This document shows, piece after piece, positions 26,448 through 36,598 of a stretch of 64,000 nt of DNA. The DNA is from Robertmurraya siralis (GTDB lineage Bacteria; Bacillota; Bacilli; Bacillales; Cytobacillaceae). The DNA is taken from the NCBI RefSeq assembly GCF_005502275.1, contig NZ_SWLZ01000003.1:62001-126000 (forward strand). Direction: 5' to 3'. Numbering within the stretch: the stretch's first letter is position 1; each line of letters begins with the position of its first letter. A program made the translations under genes and the position numbers. The notes below the pieces were generated by a model. The model was given only the letters and a program-made list of their open reading frames with translations. It did not search any database and was not told where the DNA came from.

Positions 26448-27695
26448 TCATTCCCTAATTTGTCCGCTGCCATAAATGAAGTACTTACTTGATGTTAACG
26501 CTTCGAGTCCCATCGGGCCTCGGGCGTGCAATTTTTGCGTACTGATCCCAATTTCTGCACCATAGCCAAACTCAAATCCATCAGTGAATCTAGTTGAAGC
26601 ATTATGATAAACTGCTGCCGCATCAACCTGCATTAGAAAGGCCTCAGCATTTTCATTTGTTTCTGTTACAATTGTCTCCGAATGTTTTGTCCCATATCGG
26701 TTAATATGTTCAATTGCTTCATGAACATTATCCACAATTTTCACGCTAAGCTTAAGAGCTAAAAACTCCGTCCCCCAATCTTCCTCTGTTGCTCGTTTAG
26801 CCCTCCTATAAGACTGAACTACCTTTTGATCGCCATAAACCTCCACTTCATGGTTTGTTAACGTGGCAAGTAGCTTCAAGCCGTATTGCTGAAACCATTT
26901 TTCATGAATCAGTACCGTCTCAATCGCATTGCACACAGAAGGGCGCTGAGTTTTTGCATTAATAACAATGCTTTCAGCCATTTCATAAATCCCCGACTCA
27001 TCAATGTAAACATGGCAATTTCCTGCACCTGTTTCTAAAACGGGCACAGTAGATTCACGTACTACCGTTTCAATTAAGCTTTTTCCTCCTCGAGGAATAA
27101 GGACATCCAAGTACTCATTTAATGTAAATAATTGTTTCGCTGTCTCACGACTTGTATCCTCAATAAGCTGTACAGCATCAAGTGGAATCGCAGTTTCTTC
27201 GAGGGCTTGATGAATCACCTGCACAAGTGCTTTATTTGAATAATAAGCTGAGGAGCTACCTCTTAAAACAACTGCATTTCCTGTTTTTATCGACAAGGTC
27301 GCTGCATCAACCGTCACATTAGGACGTGCCTCATAGATCATGCCAATCACTCCAATTGGGACGCGCTTTTTCTTAATCAATAAACCATTTTCTTTGTTGA
27401 TTGTTTCTAAATTTTCTCCAATTGGATCCGTTAGCTTGACCAACAGTTCAATCGCATTTGCCATATCGTCAATTCGCTTAGCATTCAGCATGATCCGATC
27501 TAAAATATTATCTGACAGTCCTTTCATTTTTCCAGCTTGTAAATCTTTATCATTTTCTGCAAGGAGTTGGTCTGTTTCCGATCTTAATTTATTAGCAATT
27601 TTCTGCAAAGCTTTATTTTTTTCCTCCGTTGTGACCCCTACTAGCTGATGACTTGCTACTTTAGCCTTCTCACCTTTAAAAATGACCTCACTCAT
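26448..27695 (-). CDS. proA: Gamma-glutamyl phosphate reductase
   Basis: This reduces gamma-glutamyl phosphate to glutamate semialdehyde, the second step of proline synthesis. The aldehyde-dehydrogenase-fold protein has 415 residues. Visible marks: [32 protein letters not shown], the catalytic Cys in [13 protein letters not shown], and the C-terminal [15 protein letters not shown]. The longest ORF starts at 27770, but the ATG at 27695 has a GGGAG site eight bases upstream and overlaps the proB stop by 8 bases, so coupling is likely. Confidence 0.94.
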   Translation of the reverse strand: MSEVIFKGEKAKVASHQLVGVTTEEKNKALQKIANKLRSETDQLLAENDKDLQAGKMKGLSDNILDRIMLNAKRIDDMANAIELLVKLTDPIGENLETINKENGLLIKKKRVPIGVIGMIYEARPNVTVDAATLSIKTGNAVVLRGSSSAYYSNKALVQVIHQALEETAIPLDAVQLIEDTSRETAKQLFTLNEYLDVLIPRGGKSLIETVVRESTVPVLETGAGNCHVYIDESGIYEMAESIVINAKTQRPSVCNAIETVLIHEKWFQQYGLKLLATLTNHEVEVYGDQKVVQSYRRAKRATEEDWGTEFLALKLSVKIVDNVHEAIEHINRYGTKHSETIVTETNENAEAFLMQVDAAAVYHNASTRFTDGFEFGYGAEIGISTQKLHARGPMGLEALTSSKYFIYGSGQIRE

Positions 27696-28812
27696 GTTCA
27701 TCTCTCCCTTCATATATTTGCACCCATTGATCGCGATGGATAACCTCATTAGTGATGTAAACTTTTTCAAATTTGAGTTCTTCTCGCCCTTTCCCCATTA
27801 GCTTCCGGATTTCATCGGATGAGTATAAAACCTCTCCTTTTCCTAATAAACCGTTTCTTCCGTAGACCTCAACAACATTTCCTTTATCAAATACTCCATC
27901 AACCCCATAAATTCCTGCTGGCAGTAAGCTGCTCCCTTGTGACAACAAAGCTTTTTCAGCACCTTGATCAATAAATAACTTCCCGGCTATTGGTGAATGT
28001 AGGGAAATCCATTGCTTATTATTCTTGACGGAGGAGAGCATTTCGGTTCCGATGTATGTTCCATCTCCAAATCCAGTAAGAATTCGCAATAATTTGTCTT
28101 CCCCTTTCCCTAAACCTATGAATACCTTCACCCCTAAAGAAATGGCTGTTTTTGCAGCCAATAGCTTCGATTTCATGCCCCCTGTTCCAACATTTGAGCC
28201 CGTCCCCTTTGCAGCCTCCATCATTTCTTCCGATACATCCTCTAAAAAATCAAAACGTTTTGCATTATAATCATCACGTGGATCACGATCATATAACCCA
28301 TTAATATCAGTCAAAATGATCAGCTGGTCAGCATGGAGCATTCCACTCACAAGTGCAGAAAGCATATCATTATCTCCAAAGGTTAGTTCTTCAACCGAGA
28401 CTGTATCATTTTCATTTATGATTGGAAGAATTCCACGTGCCAAAAGCTCAGAAATGGTCGAATAAGCATTGCGATAACGATCCTTTTTGGAAAAATCATT
28501 CCTCGTTAACAGAATCTGTGCAGGTGTAATCCCGAAAGGAGCTAGCTCTTTTGCATAGGTTTGTATTAATAAACTTTGTCCCACGGCTGCAGCAGCTTGT
28601 TTCCCTTTTAACTTAACAGGTCTTGCAGGATAGCCAAGCTTCTTGAAGCCAGCTGCAACTGCACCAGAAGATACAAGAATAATCTCATGTCCTGCCCGCC
28701 TAGCCGAAACAATTGCTTTTACATGGTCTTTAAGCTTTCCTTCCGCAATCTCCCCATTTGCATTCGTTAACGAACTACTACCAATTTTAACGACAATTCG
28801 TTTTTTATTCAT
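27688..28812 (-). CDS. proB: Glutamate 5-kinase
   Basis: This phosphorylates glutamate to start proline synthesis. The 374-residue protein has an amino acid kinase domain ([50 protein letters not shown]) and a C-terminal PUA domain (from about residue 280). Full-length enzymes of this type are usually feedback-inhibited by proline. AAAGGAG lies upstream of the ATG, with the T-box leader beyond. It is the first gene of proBA. Confidence 0.95.
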   Translation of the reverse strand: MNKKRIVVKIGSSSLTNANGEIAEGKLKDHVKAIVSARRAGHEIILVSSGAVAAGFKKLGYPARPVKLKGKQAAAAVGQSLLIQTYAKELAPFGITPAQILLTRNDFSKKDRYRNAYSTISELLARGILPIINENDTVSVEELTFGDNDMLSALVSGMLHADQLIILTDINGLYDRDPRDDYNAKRFDFLEDVSEEMMEAAKGTGSNVGTGGMKSKLLAAKTAISLGVKVFIGLGKGEDKLLRILTGFGDGTYIGTEMLSSVKNNKQWISLHSPIAGKLFIDQGAEKALLSQGSSLLPAGIYGVDGVFDKGNVVEVYGRNGLLGKGEVLYSSDEIRKLMGKGREELKFEKVYITNEVIHRDQWVQIYEGRDEHE

Positions 28813-28844
28813 ATGCTGTTGCTTCTCCTTTAACTAAAAATCAA

Positions 28845-29090
28845 AAAACCCTTTCCGTCCTATAAATTAAGGACGAAAAGGGTTTAGCTCTCCGTGGTAC
28901 CACCTTGGTTGAATGCTTTTAGACTACATTCCACTTTACCTCAATAACGCTGAGAAAACGCCTATGTTTGCATAGGACTCTGAAGGTAGGTTCCACAAGG
29001 CTTTCGTGATGGGATCTCTCAGCTCATAAACCCCAATCTCTGACACTTCCACACGATGCGTACTAGTCCTTCATAAACGTTCAATATTTT
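28845..29090 (-). promoter_or_regulatory. Proline T-box leader of proBA
   Basis: On the minus strand a Stem I region contains AGAGA and, further 3', GAA-CCT-ACC with the proline codon CCT at 28988-28990. The T-box AAGGTGGTACCACGG (28891-28906) is followed by a terminator stem (28847-28884) with a T-run. Uncharged tRNA-Pro would stabilise the antiterminator and allow proBA expression. Confidence 0.9.
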
Positions 29091-29095
29091 TATAT

Positions 29096-29124
29096 ATTAT
29101 GCCCAGTTAACGATTAGATGTCAA
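29096..29124 (-). promoter_or_regulatory. Sigma-A promoter of proBA
   Basis: TTGACA (29119-29124) and CATAAT (29096-29101) with a 17-base spacer lie immediately upstream of the T-box leader on the minus strand. Confidence 0.75.
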
Positions 29125-29189
29125 GAGGATTTTTCATTAAAAATAGCGTTATTGCCGAGAGCATGGCCAACAGAGTGTCAGAATGAATA

Positions 29190-29229
29190 GAAGAAGGTGA
29201 ATTTGAGTACGCTCAAATTCACCTTCTTG
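29190..29229 (-). terminator. Terminator hairpin of nitrilase-GNAT operon
   Basis: A perfect 17-bp stem (aagaaggtgaatttgag and its complement) has a loop of four bases, just past the GNAT stop. The T-run is short and interrupted, but the hairpin is very strong. Confidence 0.7.
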
Positions 29230-29244
29230 TGTCCCTGTCTCTTA

Positions 29245-29919
29245 TCATTTAATATTTTGAAAGGGGTTCTTCCATTCCATTAATACCCCGTAATGATGAG
29301 ATTCTTCGTCTTCTAAATAATTTTTCACTAGCCCGATTGGGGTTCTGCCACATTTTAATAGAAACGATATGACCGGATCTTTTATTTTTCCTGATACGAC
29401 TTCATCCACATACTGCTCAGGGCTTAATCGTTCTGCAAACCGATGATAGCCCGGCATTCTTCCACCACCAAGTAAACGGTCGAGCCCCTTTTGAATAACA
29501 AGATGATACATGGCTTGCATCATCATTTTCCCTAAGCCTAGTTTTCTGAATTTTGGCCGAACGCTAATGTCAACAATGTATAAAGTGTTTCCTGTTGGTA
29601 AATGCGTTCTAATATATCCGTTGTCGGTGATTTCCTCCCATGTATGGGTAGGTGCACTTGGGTCAAAATGAACTAACAAACCTGTTAATGAGCCGGCAAG
29701 CTCCCCATCAATTTCCATACAAATCGCCCCTTCCGGAAACAATGCCGTATGGTTTTTTAATTGCTCCTTATTCCACCAAAGATCCGATGGGAACGGCGGG
29801 GGAAAACATTCCGATTGAATTTCGATAAGTTGATCAAAATCATTGATATCGTAATTTCTTATCACAGCAGGAAAAGTTATCCCATTATCAAAGACATAGA
29901 ATTCACTTCTATAGCTCAT
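29245..29919 (-). CDS. GNAT-family N-acetyltransferase
   Basis: This 224-residue protein has a GNAT core: VDISVRPKFRKLGLGKMMMQAMYHLV carries the acetyl-CoA pyrophosphate loop (RxxGxG/A type). It overlaps the upstream nitrilase by 11 bases, so the two are coupled. In B. subtilis YhcX, a GNAT domain and a carbon-nitrogen hydrolase domain are joined in one polypeptide; here the same pair are two genes with the hydrolase first. The joint substrate is unknown to me. Confidence 0.82.
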   Translation of the reverse strand: MSYRSEFYVFDNGITFPAVIRNYDINDFDQLIEIQSECFPPPFPSDLWWNKEQLKNHTALFPEGAICMEIDGELAGSLTGLLVHFDPSAPTHTWEEITDNGYIRTHLPTGNTLYIVDISVRPKFRKLGLGKMMMQAMYHLVIQKGLDRLLGGGRMPGYHRFAERLSPEQYVDEVVSGKIKDPVISFLLKCGRTPIGLVKNYLEDEESHHYGVLMEWKNPFQNIK

Positions 29920-30799
29920 TCATTTCACCCTTGCTCGATTTTTCCCAATCAACATAAAGATCGGTACGACGATCTCTCCATGTCGTTACCGCCCCTCTTT
30001 CTCTTACTTCATAAAGAAGAGATAAATCCAGGTCTGCAGTTACGACCATATCATTATTTAATTCTCCTTCAACCATGATTCCTTTTGGCGGAAACGGAAT
30101 ATCATTCGGAGTAATAACTGCTGCCTGACCAAAGTTTGCTCTCATAAAATCTACTGTTGGCAACGAACCAACTGTACCTGTCACAACCACATAGATTTGA
30201 TTTTCAATCGCTCTCGCATGACTCGTATAACGAACCCGATGAAAACCGTGGCGATCATCTGTACATGACGGACAAAAAATAACATCCGCACCTTTCGCCT
30301 TCGCCATCCGAACAATTTCAGGAAACTCAATGTCATAGCAAGTTAAAATGGCAATTTTGCCTTTATCTGTATCAAAGATTTTGAAATCGTCACCTGACGA
30401 CATATTCCATTCATCAACTTCTGTTGGGGTAATATGAAGCTTCGCTTGTTCTCCTATCCTTCCATCTGGATAGAATAGGTGGGCTACATTATATAGTTTA
30501 CCGCCTCTTTCAATTACATGGGTGCCGCCAATGATATGCATATTTGTTGTTTTTGCCAATTCTGAAAACAACTTTACATATAGCTCTGTAAATCGCGGTA
30601 AATCATTTATTGTAAGCGGAGCACCTTCGTCATCTCCAATTGATAGTAGTTGAGTTGTAAAAAATTCTGGAAAAAGAACAAATTCCGCTCCAAACTCTTG
30701 AGCCGTTTTTACATAATGAACACATTGATTAGCAAACTCCTCAAAAGAGCTGACTGTTTGCAATTGATATTGTACTGCTGAAACACGAAGCTTCACCAT
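29909..30799 (-). CDS. Carbon-nitrogen hydrolase (nitrilase superfamily)
   Basis: The 296-residue amidase has the triad Glu45 (LFPEFF), Lys120 (QAKLHITPTE) and Cys154 (LTCYDIEFPE), plus the second Glu-type region around TEVDEW. Sequence differs clearly from the MtnU-like enzyme at 3107. It is coupled to the GNAT gene downstream. The branch resembles the hydrolase half of YhcX; beyond amide hydrolysis no substrate can be named. Confidence 0.85.
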   Translation of the reverse strand: MVKLRVSAVQYQLQTVSSFEEFANQCVHYVKTAQEFGAEFVLFPEFFTTQLLSIGDDEGAPLTINDLPRFTELYVKLFSELAKTTNMHIIGGTHVIERGGKLYNVAHLFYPDGRIGEQAKLHITPTEVDEWNMSSGDDFKIFDTDKGKIAILTCYDIEFPEIVRMAKAKGADVIFCPSCTDDRHGFHRVRYTSHARAIENQIYVVVTGTVGSLPTVDFMRANFGQAAVITPNDIPFPPKGIMVEGELNNDMVVTADLDLSLLYEVRERGAVTTWRDRRTDLYVDWEKSSKGEMNEL

Positions 30800-30943
30800 T
30801 CATTCCCCCTTATTCTTGACTTCACTATTTCTGCTAAAAATTCACACCTTCTCCATGACTAGTAAGTTGTTTTTGAGTCACGTTACGATCCAATGAAGTA
30901 AGTTCTACGTTCAAATATCTAATCAGCTATCAAAAAAGAGCGT

Positions 30944-32662
30944 TTAGCTTTGCTGATATTGTACGTTGTGCAGGTTTGCAAATATTCCACCGCGTTTGAT
31001 TAACTCATCATGGCTTCCTTCTTCTGCAATGCCATCCTCTGTCACAACGACAATACGATCCGCATTGCGAATCGTTGCCAGCCTGTGGGCAATAATTAAT
31101 GTTGTCCTATTTTGGGCAAGATCATTTAACGCCTTTTGGATAATTAATTCTGTTTCTGTATCCAATGCAGATGTTGCTTCATCCAAAATTAGTATCGGAG
31201 GGTTTTTTAAAAACATGCGAGCAATGGCAATGCGTTGTTTTTGTCCGCCAGAAAGCTTGAGTCCACGTTCACCAATTTGCGTTTCGTAGCCATCAGGAAG
31301 GGAATAAATGAAATCCTCAAGATGGGCACGTCGAGCTGCTTCTTTAATTTCTTCATCTGTTGCATCAAGCTTGCCATAAGCGATATTTTCTTTTAATGTG
31401 CCAGTAAATAGAAATACATCCTGCTGCACGATGCCAATATTGGAACGGAGAGATTTCTTCGTCATCTCGCGAATATCAATGCCGTCTATCGTAATGCTTC
31501 CTTCATCCACATCATAAAAACGAGGGATTAAAGAACAGATCGTTGTTTTTCCAGCACCAGATGGGCCCACAAAAGCAACCGTATCACCAGCATGAATTTG
31601 CAAGCTTATATTTTCAAGCACTTGCTTGCTTTTATCATATGCAAAGCTTACTTTCTTTAAAGTAATATCGCCTTGTAAATTTCCTACTTCAATAGCATCT
31701 TTTTTGTCCTGCACTTCAGGGATCGTATCAATCAACTCAGTAAATCGCTTGAATCCAGCCATTCCCTTAGGATATAGCTCCATCAACGCACTGATTTTGT
31801 CGATTGGTTTAAAAAGGACATTTACATAAAGAACAAAGCCGACAAGTTCTCCATATGAGAGATCTCCATTAAAGCTTAACCAAGCACCATAAACTAACAC
31901 GATTAACACAAATAAGCGCGTCATCATATACATTCCAGCAGAAGTATAGGACATAACCTTATAAGCTGCTAATTTTGCCGTACGAAATCTCTGATTATTG
32001 GTTGTAAATCTCGAAATCTCGAATCTTTCGTTCGTGAATGATTGCACCACGCGGACACCTGAAACAGCATCTTCAACACGAGCATTGATATCAGCAATCT
32101 CTCCATACATTCTTTTCCAAGCCTTATTCATATGAATATTACAGTATGTAATTAGCCATATAAGAAAAGGTACAACTAAAAAGGTTACAAGAGCGAGCTG
32201 GACATTGATCGTCAGCATAATCCAAAATGCACCGACGAATGTCATCACAGCGATGAATGCATCCTCTGGTCCATGATGGGCTAATTCTCCAATATCAAAT
32301 AAATCATTCGTAACCCGACTCATCACATGCCCCGTTTTCGTATTGTCAAAAAAGCGGAAAGATTGCTTTTGCACATGCTGGAACAGTTCCTGACGCATAT
32401 CCGTTTCAATATTAATTCCCAGCTTATGCCCCCAGTAATTGACAATATATTGAAGGAACATACTCATTAAATATAGAGCAAGCAACCCTGCACTCACCGA
32501 AACGATCATTGACCAATTTTCATCGGGTAAAAGATCATCGATAAACCATTGGACAGCAAGGGGAAATGCCAACTCCAATAAAGCAACTATAATGGCACTA
32601 GTAAAATCAAGCGTAAATAATTTCTTATGAGGTTTATAATAAGAAATAAAGCGACGAATCAT
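30944..32662 (-). CDS. ABC exporter, fused permease and ATPase
   Basis: The 572-residue half-transporter has a six-span type I exporter domain (about 1-300) starting MIRRFISYYKPHKKLF, then the nucleotide-binding domain with Walker A GPSGAGKTT, Q-loop, signature LSGGQKQR and Walker B ILILDEATSALD, switch His in IAHRLAT. It should work as a homodimer, as no partner half is adjacent. It resembles multidrug or lipid exporters such as B. subtilis YgaD; substrate unknown. Confidence 0.88.
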   Translation of the reverse strand: MIRRFISYYKPHKKLFTLDFTSAIIVALLELAFPLAVQWFIDDLLPDENWSMIVSVSAGLLALYLMSMFLQYIVNYWGHKLGINIETDMRQELFQHVQKQSFRFFDNTKTGHVMSRVTNDLFDIGELAHHGPEDAFIAVMTFVGAFWIMLTINVQLALVTFLVVPFLIWLITYCNIHMNKAWKRMYGEIADINARVEDAVSGVRVVQSFTNERFEISRFTTNNQRFRTAKLAAYKVMSYTSAGMYMMTRLFVLIVLVYGAWLSFNGDLSYGELVGFVLYVNVLFKPIDKISALMELYPKGMAGFKRFTELIDTIPEVQDKKDAIEVGNLQGDITLKKVSFAYDKSKQVLENISLQIHAGDTVAFVGPSGAGKTTICSLIPRFYDVDEGSITIDGIDIREMTKKSLRSNIGIVQQDVFLFTGTLKENIAYGKLDATDEEIKEAARRAHLEDFIYSLPDGYETQIGERGLKLSGGQKQRIAIARMFLKNPPILILDEATSALDTETELIIQKALNDLAQNRTTLIIAHRLATIRNADRIVVVTEDGIAEEGSHDELIKRGGIFANLHNVQYQQS

Positions 32663-33018
32663 GACTGTAATCCTCTCTAACTGACAAATTTTTATTCCAT
32701 TTCACCATGTTAGTAAACTACTAAAATATATCATAACCATGACAAATGAAAATGTAAATCATTCTAGATTGAAATGGACTTATAAATAAAGAGAATAAGC
32801 GTTAACATACGAACTTCCCAATAGTTTGAGAAAAAATTTAGCCTTGCTAAAATAATTAGTAAGGGGGAAGTCCCCCATTTAATTAATACCTAACAAGACT
32901 AGAAATCAACGTAAGGATGGAAGCATTATCAATATATAAAACAAATTTGCTCATTAACTCCATCGTTAACCCCCTTTAATCTGAGCTCATGTTTTAAAAA
33001 AGGCAGATGAAAATCATA
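32663..33018. other. Intergenic region upstream of ABC exporter gene
   Basis: This A+T-rich spacer lies between the ABC gene and the terminator of the beta-propeller gene. I see no gene or clear structured element. Confidence 0.35.
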
Positions 33019-33048
33019 AAAAACTCAAACCTTGGATTTGAGTTTTTC
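33019..33048 (-). terminator. Terminator of beta-propeller gene
   Basis: The stem aaaaactcaaa/tttgagttttt carries its own A/T tails, so it can work in both directions; it lies 11 bases after the stop codon. Confidence 0.8.
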
Positions 33049-33058
33049 ATGATAATAA

Positions 33059-34960
33059 CTAATTCAGTGTTAATTCATCTTTTAACTTATAGTCGGTAAG
33101 TGAATGTGATGTAATTTTTCCATTTGAAAGGACATACAGGGTTTCATCTATATAAAGGATTCGCCTAATTTCATTATGCCATTCTTCATATATTTGCTTT
33201 CCCTTCATATGGCTGATCTCAGCTCTTAATTGAAATCCTTGATTTAAATCAATATTGTATATATGTGCTCCCTGAAACTTAAAACCTTCTTCAAAATTCT
33301 CTCCCTCAGTCTCTTCATAAATATTAATTGGAAAGGCAAAGATATTTTTCCCTTTATCAAATAATAATGCTTTATGATCGTAGTTCAGCGGGGAATATGT
33401 CCCTCTTCCACCGATAATTTTTGTAAACTTTTCCTTCGGATTTTTCATGTCTGATACATCAAATAAGGAAAGCTTGACCCCTTCCGTGAAAATTAAAGGT
33501 TCACTTGAGTCTTTTGCCGGTACAACCTTTGTATCGTGACCAAAACCGATTAGATGATTTTCATCAAAGGGATGAAGATAGTTGCTGAATCCGGGAATTT
33601 TTAATTCTCCCAAAACTTCTGGTTCCTCAGGTTTTGATGCATCAATGACAAATAACGGGTCCGTTTCTTTAAATGTGACCATATAAATTTTATCTCCCAT
33701 AAAACGGGCCGAATAAATTCTTTCTCCTCTTGCTAAATCTTCAATAGAGCTCACCTTTTCTAAACGGTCATCAAAAATAAATAAGTGGTTAGCAGAAGGA
33801 CTCTCTTCATCCCATGTATTTCCTTCTGTCGTGACAACTCGAAAATAACCGTTATGTTCATCCATCGAAAATTGATTTAAAATGTTCCCATCTATCTCTG
33901 TTGAATGAACAAATTCTACATTTAAATTATCAACAGCATATTTGTAAATGGTTGTGTTCACTGTAGCATCTGATCGATCACTTAACGGTCTGACATTCCA
34001 ATTTTGCAAGGCAATATATATATTTTCCTTAGACATATAAAGCTGATTTCCCCCGCCTAAATACGTAGTGATCTTCGCCTCTTTCTCTGGGTTTTCTAAA
34101 TCAAATGCAGCAATAATGGTATAATTTCCTTCCTTAGATTCAGGAAAAATGTGAATTTGATCATAACCGACAGATAGATTTTCCCCACTTACAGTACTAT
34201 CTTTATAACGAGGTCTTAAATCCACATCTTCATTTTCCCTCAAGAGCCAATATTGAGGAAATTGATTTGTCACAACATACACTTTTCCGTCTATTTTGCG
34301 CATTGACACAATATGGCCTTCAATGGATATCGTTCTTTCTTCCTTTGGGTTGCTCGGGTCTTTTATATTAAAGACGATTGCCTTTGTCATCTCATTGATT
34401 GGAGCAATCATCATCTTATTTGAATCGTCCACCTTCTTAGAAGCTTCCATTTCCTCATAGCTATGTCCTACAATTAACAGCTTATCACCATGGAGAAACA
34501 GTTCTGACGGAGAAAAGTGATCTGGAAAGGAAAATGAATGAAGTAATTTCATATCATCGCCATCATTTGTCTCGATAATATGCACTTTTCCGTCGACAAC
34601 TTGAAAAATATGGCTTCCATTCGTTTTGACAAGATCCGCTTCATCCACCCCTTGTACCTGATTATTCGTTTCTGAAGCATCAAATGATTGTGCACTATTC
34701 TCAGAAGACCCACCGCTATCTTCTGCAGTCGATTCTTCCATCTTATATAAACTGAAATTGCTTCGTTCCTCCTTCATAACCTTTTTAAAGTATTGATTAA
34801 GCTTTTCTTTTGACGAAATAACAGGAACTGTACTGTTATCGGTGGCAAATGGTAGAGCTTTTGCTTGACGGTTTGCGCTGTCACCCTTATTAAGAAAATA
34901 GAGCGCAGCAGAACAAAATAAAATCATAACAGCAGTGATTAAAATCCCTCTCCTTTTCAT
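33059..34960 (-). CDS. Secreted beta-propeller domain protein
   Basis: This 633-residue protein has an N-terminal hydrophobic segment (about residues 5-23, signal or anchor), a Ser/Glu-rich linker, then a large beta-propeller starting at SETNNQVQGVDEADLVKTNG, the hallmark of the bacterial/archaeal Beta_propel family (Pfam PF09826). Function is unknown. The ATG at 34960 is preferred, with AAAGGAGG upstream; a TTG one codon earlier is possible. Monocistronic. Likely outside the membrane, where propellers usually bind a protein or polysaccharide. Confidence 0.8.
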   Translation of the reverse strand: MKRRGILITAVMILFCSAALYFLNKGDSANRQAKALPFATDNSTVPVISSKEKLNQYFKKVMKEERSNFSLYKMEESTAEDSGGSSENSAQSFDASETNNQVQGVDEADLVKTNGSHIFQVVDGKVHIIETNDGDDMKLLHSFSFPDHFSPSELFLHGDKLLIVGHSYEEMEASKKVDDSNKMMIAPINEMTKAIVFNIKDPSNPKEERTISIEGHIVSMRKIDGKVYVVTNQFPQYWLLRENEDVDLRPRYKDSTVSGENLSVGYDQIHIFPESKEGNYTIIAAFDLENPEKEAKITTYLGGGNQLYMSKENIYIALQNWNVRPLSDRSDATVNTTIYKYAVDNLNVEFVHSTEIDGNILNQFSMDEHNGYFRVVTTEGNTWDEESPSANHLFIFDDRLEKVSSIEDLARGERIYSARFMGDKIYMVTFKETDPLFVIDASKPEEPEVLGELKIPGFSNYLHPFDENHLIGFGHDTKVVPAKDSSEPLIFTEGVKLSLFDVSDMKNPKEKFTKIIGGRGTYSPLNYDHKALLFDKGKNIFAFPINIYEETEGENFEEGFKFQGAHIYNIDLNQGFQLRAEISHMKGKQIYEEWHNEIRRILYIDETLYVLSNGKITSHSLTDYKLKDELTLN

Positions 34961-35232
34961 CAACTACTCATCCTCCTTTGAATGTAAAAATCGTAAATGT
35001 AAATATTGTCTTCACTTTTTTGACTTAAATCTCATTGGTAAAGTTACATAAATATTACAAATTATTTATACAACAAAAAATGGTGAGTAAAAAAATGTCG
35101 TTAACTCAAAAAGTAAGAGGATTACCTTTTTTAGATCAAATGGCCTGATGCCTCTTCAAGTTTGGGAGATTTTCAAATATACCAGCTTGCTGGAGAAGGA
35201 TAAATACCGATTTTCGCTTCATAAAGATAACT
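34961..35232. other. Intergenic region upstream of beta-propeller gene
   Basis: This A+T-rich spacer has no gene or recognised regulatory element apart from the ribosome site of the propeller gene. Confidence 0.35.
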
Positions 35233-35266
35233 CAAAAAAGCAAGTGGAAATTTCTTCACTTGCTTA
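35233..35266 (-). terminator. Terminator of acyl-CoA dehydrogenase gene
   Basis: The 9-bp stem aagcaagtg/cacttgctt is followed by six T on the minus strand. Confidence 0.8.
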
Positions 35267-35298
35267 ATGTTATAGGCACTTTAGCTAGGATTTTCTTT

Positions 35299-36447
35299 TC
35301 AATTGTCGGCAAGTGCTTTTCTGGCCAATGCCTGTATTGTCATATCATCCATCGGTGGATTATGGAGTCCTGCCCTCACATCACGATAATAGCGTTGAAG
35401 GGGATTTTGCTGAGACAGGCTTCTAGCTCCCACGATTCGCATTGCCAAATCAACTACTTCGATCGCTTTGTTTGTCACCGCATATTTAACAGCACCAAGC
35501 TCAGCATTTAAGCGCATCCTTTCCACCTCTGCTAAAGCATCCCATTGCTTCGCAACCGAATAGAGAAAATGCTTAGCTTCTAAAATTCGCAGCTCCATTT
35601 CACCTACTCGCTGTTGGACAGCAGGAATATCAATAATCGTTCCTGAAATACTGTTCGGTGAGTAAGTTTTGGCAAAATGGATCGCATACTTTTGTGCAGC
35701 CTGAGCAATTCCTAAATAACAGGCAGGAATATGCAACAACCAACCATTCGCTCCTTTCTGTCCAGGAACAAATCGCTCGACATATTCATCACTTAATACT
35801 TCAACATCCATTAAAACTAGATCATGGCTCCCTGTTCCTCTCATCGCAACGCTATCCCATGTTTCTTCTATGATTATACCAGGAAGAGAACGATGGATAA
35901 GAAAATTCCCAACCTCATCGGATTCTTCAATGCTTGCGCTAACAATAAAATAATCAAGTACTGGAGACATGGTCGTAAACGTCTTGCGACCATTTATGAT
36001 CCAGCCATTTTCTGTTTTTCTGGCAATCGTCGTCGGTTTTCCGCCTCTTGTAGGACTTCCTGTTTGAGGCTCGCTCGCTGCCCCATTTAATAAAGCACCT
36101 TTTTTGACATCCTCCATCACTCTTTTAAAAATTTCCTCACGCCATAACCTTTTTTCTGCAAGATTTTTTACTATCCCCATATGCCAACCGATCGCTAAAG
36201 CGGTTGCTCCATCACCAATTGCAATTTGCTCCTGTAGACGGACTAATTCATATAAAGTGATTTCTTCTCCACCGTATTTTTTTGGTACCGTTAGTTGAGT
36301 GTACCCTGAAGCTTTAAGCTCTTTAATATTTTCAAAGGGAAAAGAAGCTTCTTCGTCAACCTTTGCTGCTCTCGTTCTAAACTGTTCAGACATTTCTCTC
36401 ATTAGTTTTAGCTTTTCTTCAAATGTCCTTGTCTCTTGAAATCGCAT
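35299..36447 (-). CDS. Acyl-CoA dehydrogenase family flavoprotein
   Basis: This FAD-dependent enzyme of the acyl-CoA dehydrogenase fold has about 382 residues. Visible marks: GYTQLTVPKKYGGEE, GAASEPQTGSPTRGGKP (FAD/substrate loop), the Trp/Gly motif WDSVAMRGTGSHD, and QNPLQRYYRDVRAGLHNPP near the C-terminus, which is typical of the monooxygenase-like and YdbM-like branches. No clear catalytic Glu of the classic beta-oxidation enzymes was identified. The start at 36447 has GAGGGA upstream; a longer ORF to 36501 lacks one. Substrate unknown; no fad genes nearby. Confidence 0.8.
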   Translation of the reverse strand: MRFQETRTFEEKLKLMREMSEQFRTRAAKVDEEASFPFENIKELKASGYTQLTVPKKYGGEEITLYELVRLQEQIAIGDGATALAIGWHMGIVKNLAEKRLWREEIFKRVMEDVKKGALLNGAASEPQTGSPTRGGKPTTIARKTENGWIINGRKTFTTMSPVLDYFIVSASIEESDEVGNFLIHRSLPGIIIEETWDSVAMRGTGSHDLVLMDVEVLSDEYVERFVPGQKGANGWLLHIPACYLGIAQAAQKYAIHFAKTYSPNSISGTIIDIPAVQQRVGEMELRILEAKHFLYSVAKQWDALAEVERMRLNAELGAVKYAVTNKAIEVVDLAMRIVGARSLSQQNPLQRYYRDVRAGLHNPPMDDMTIQALARKALADN

Positions 36448-36549
36448 ATCTAATCCCTCACTCATTAATCCTACTATATTAATAGGAATTATTCTTATCA
36501 CTATTATGGATCAAATTAATTTATTAAACAATAAATTTACAGCAGAACG

Positions 36550-36592
36550 ACAAAAAAGCAGAGAGAATGTTCAAACTCACTCTCTCTGCTCT
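36550..36592 (-). terminator. Terminator of subtilase gene
   Basis: The stem agcagagaga.../...tctctctgct with a loop of about ten bases is followed by six T on the minus strand, just past the protease stop codon. Confidence 0.82.
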
Positions 36593-36598
36593 TTATGT

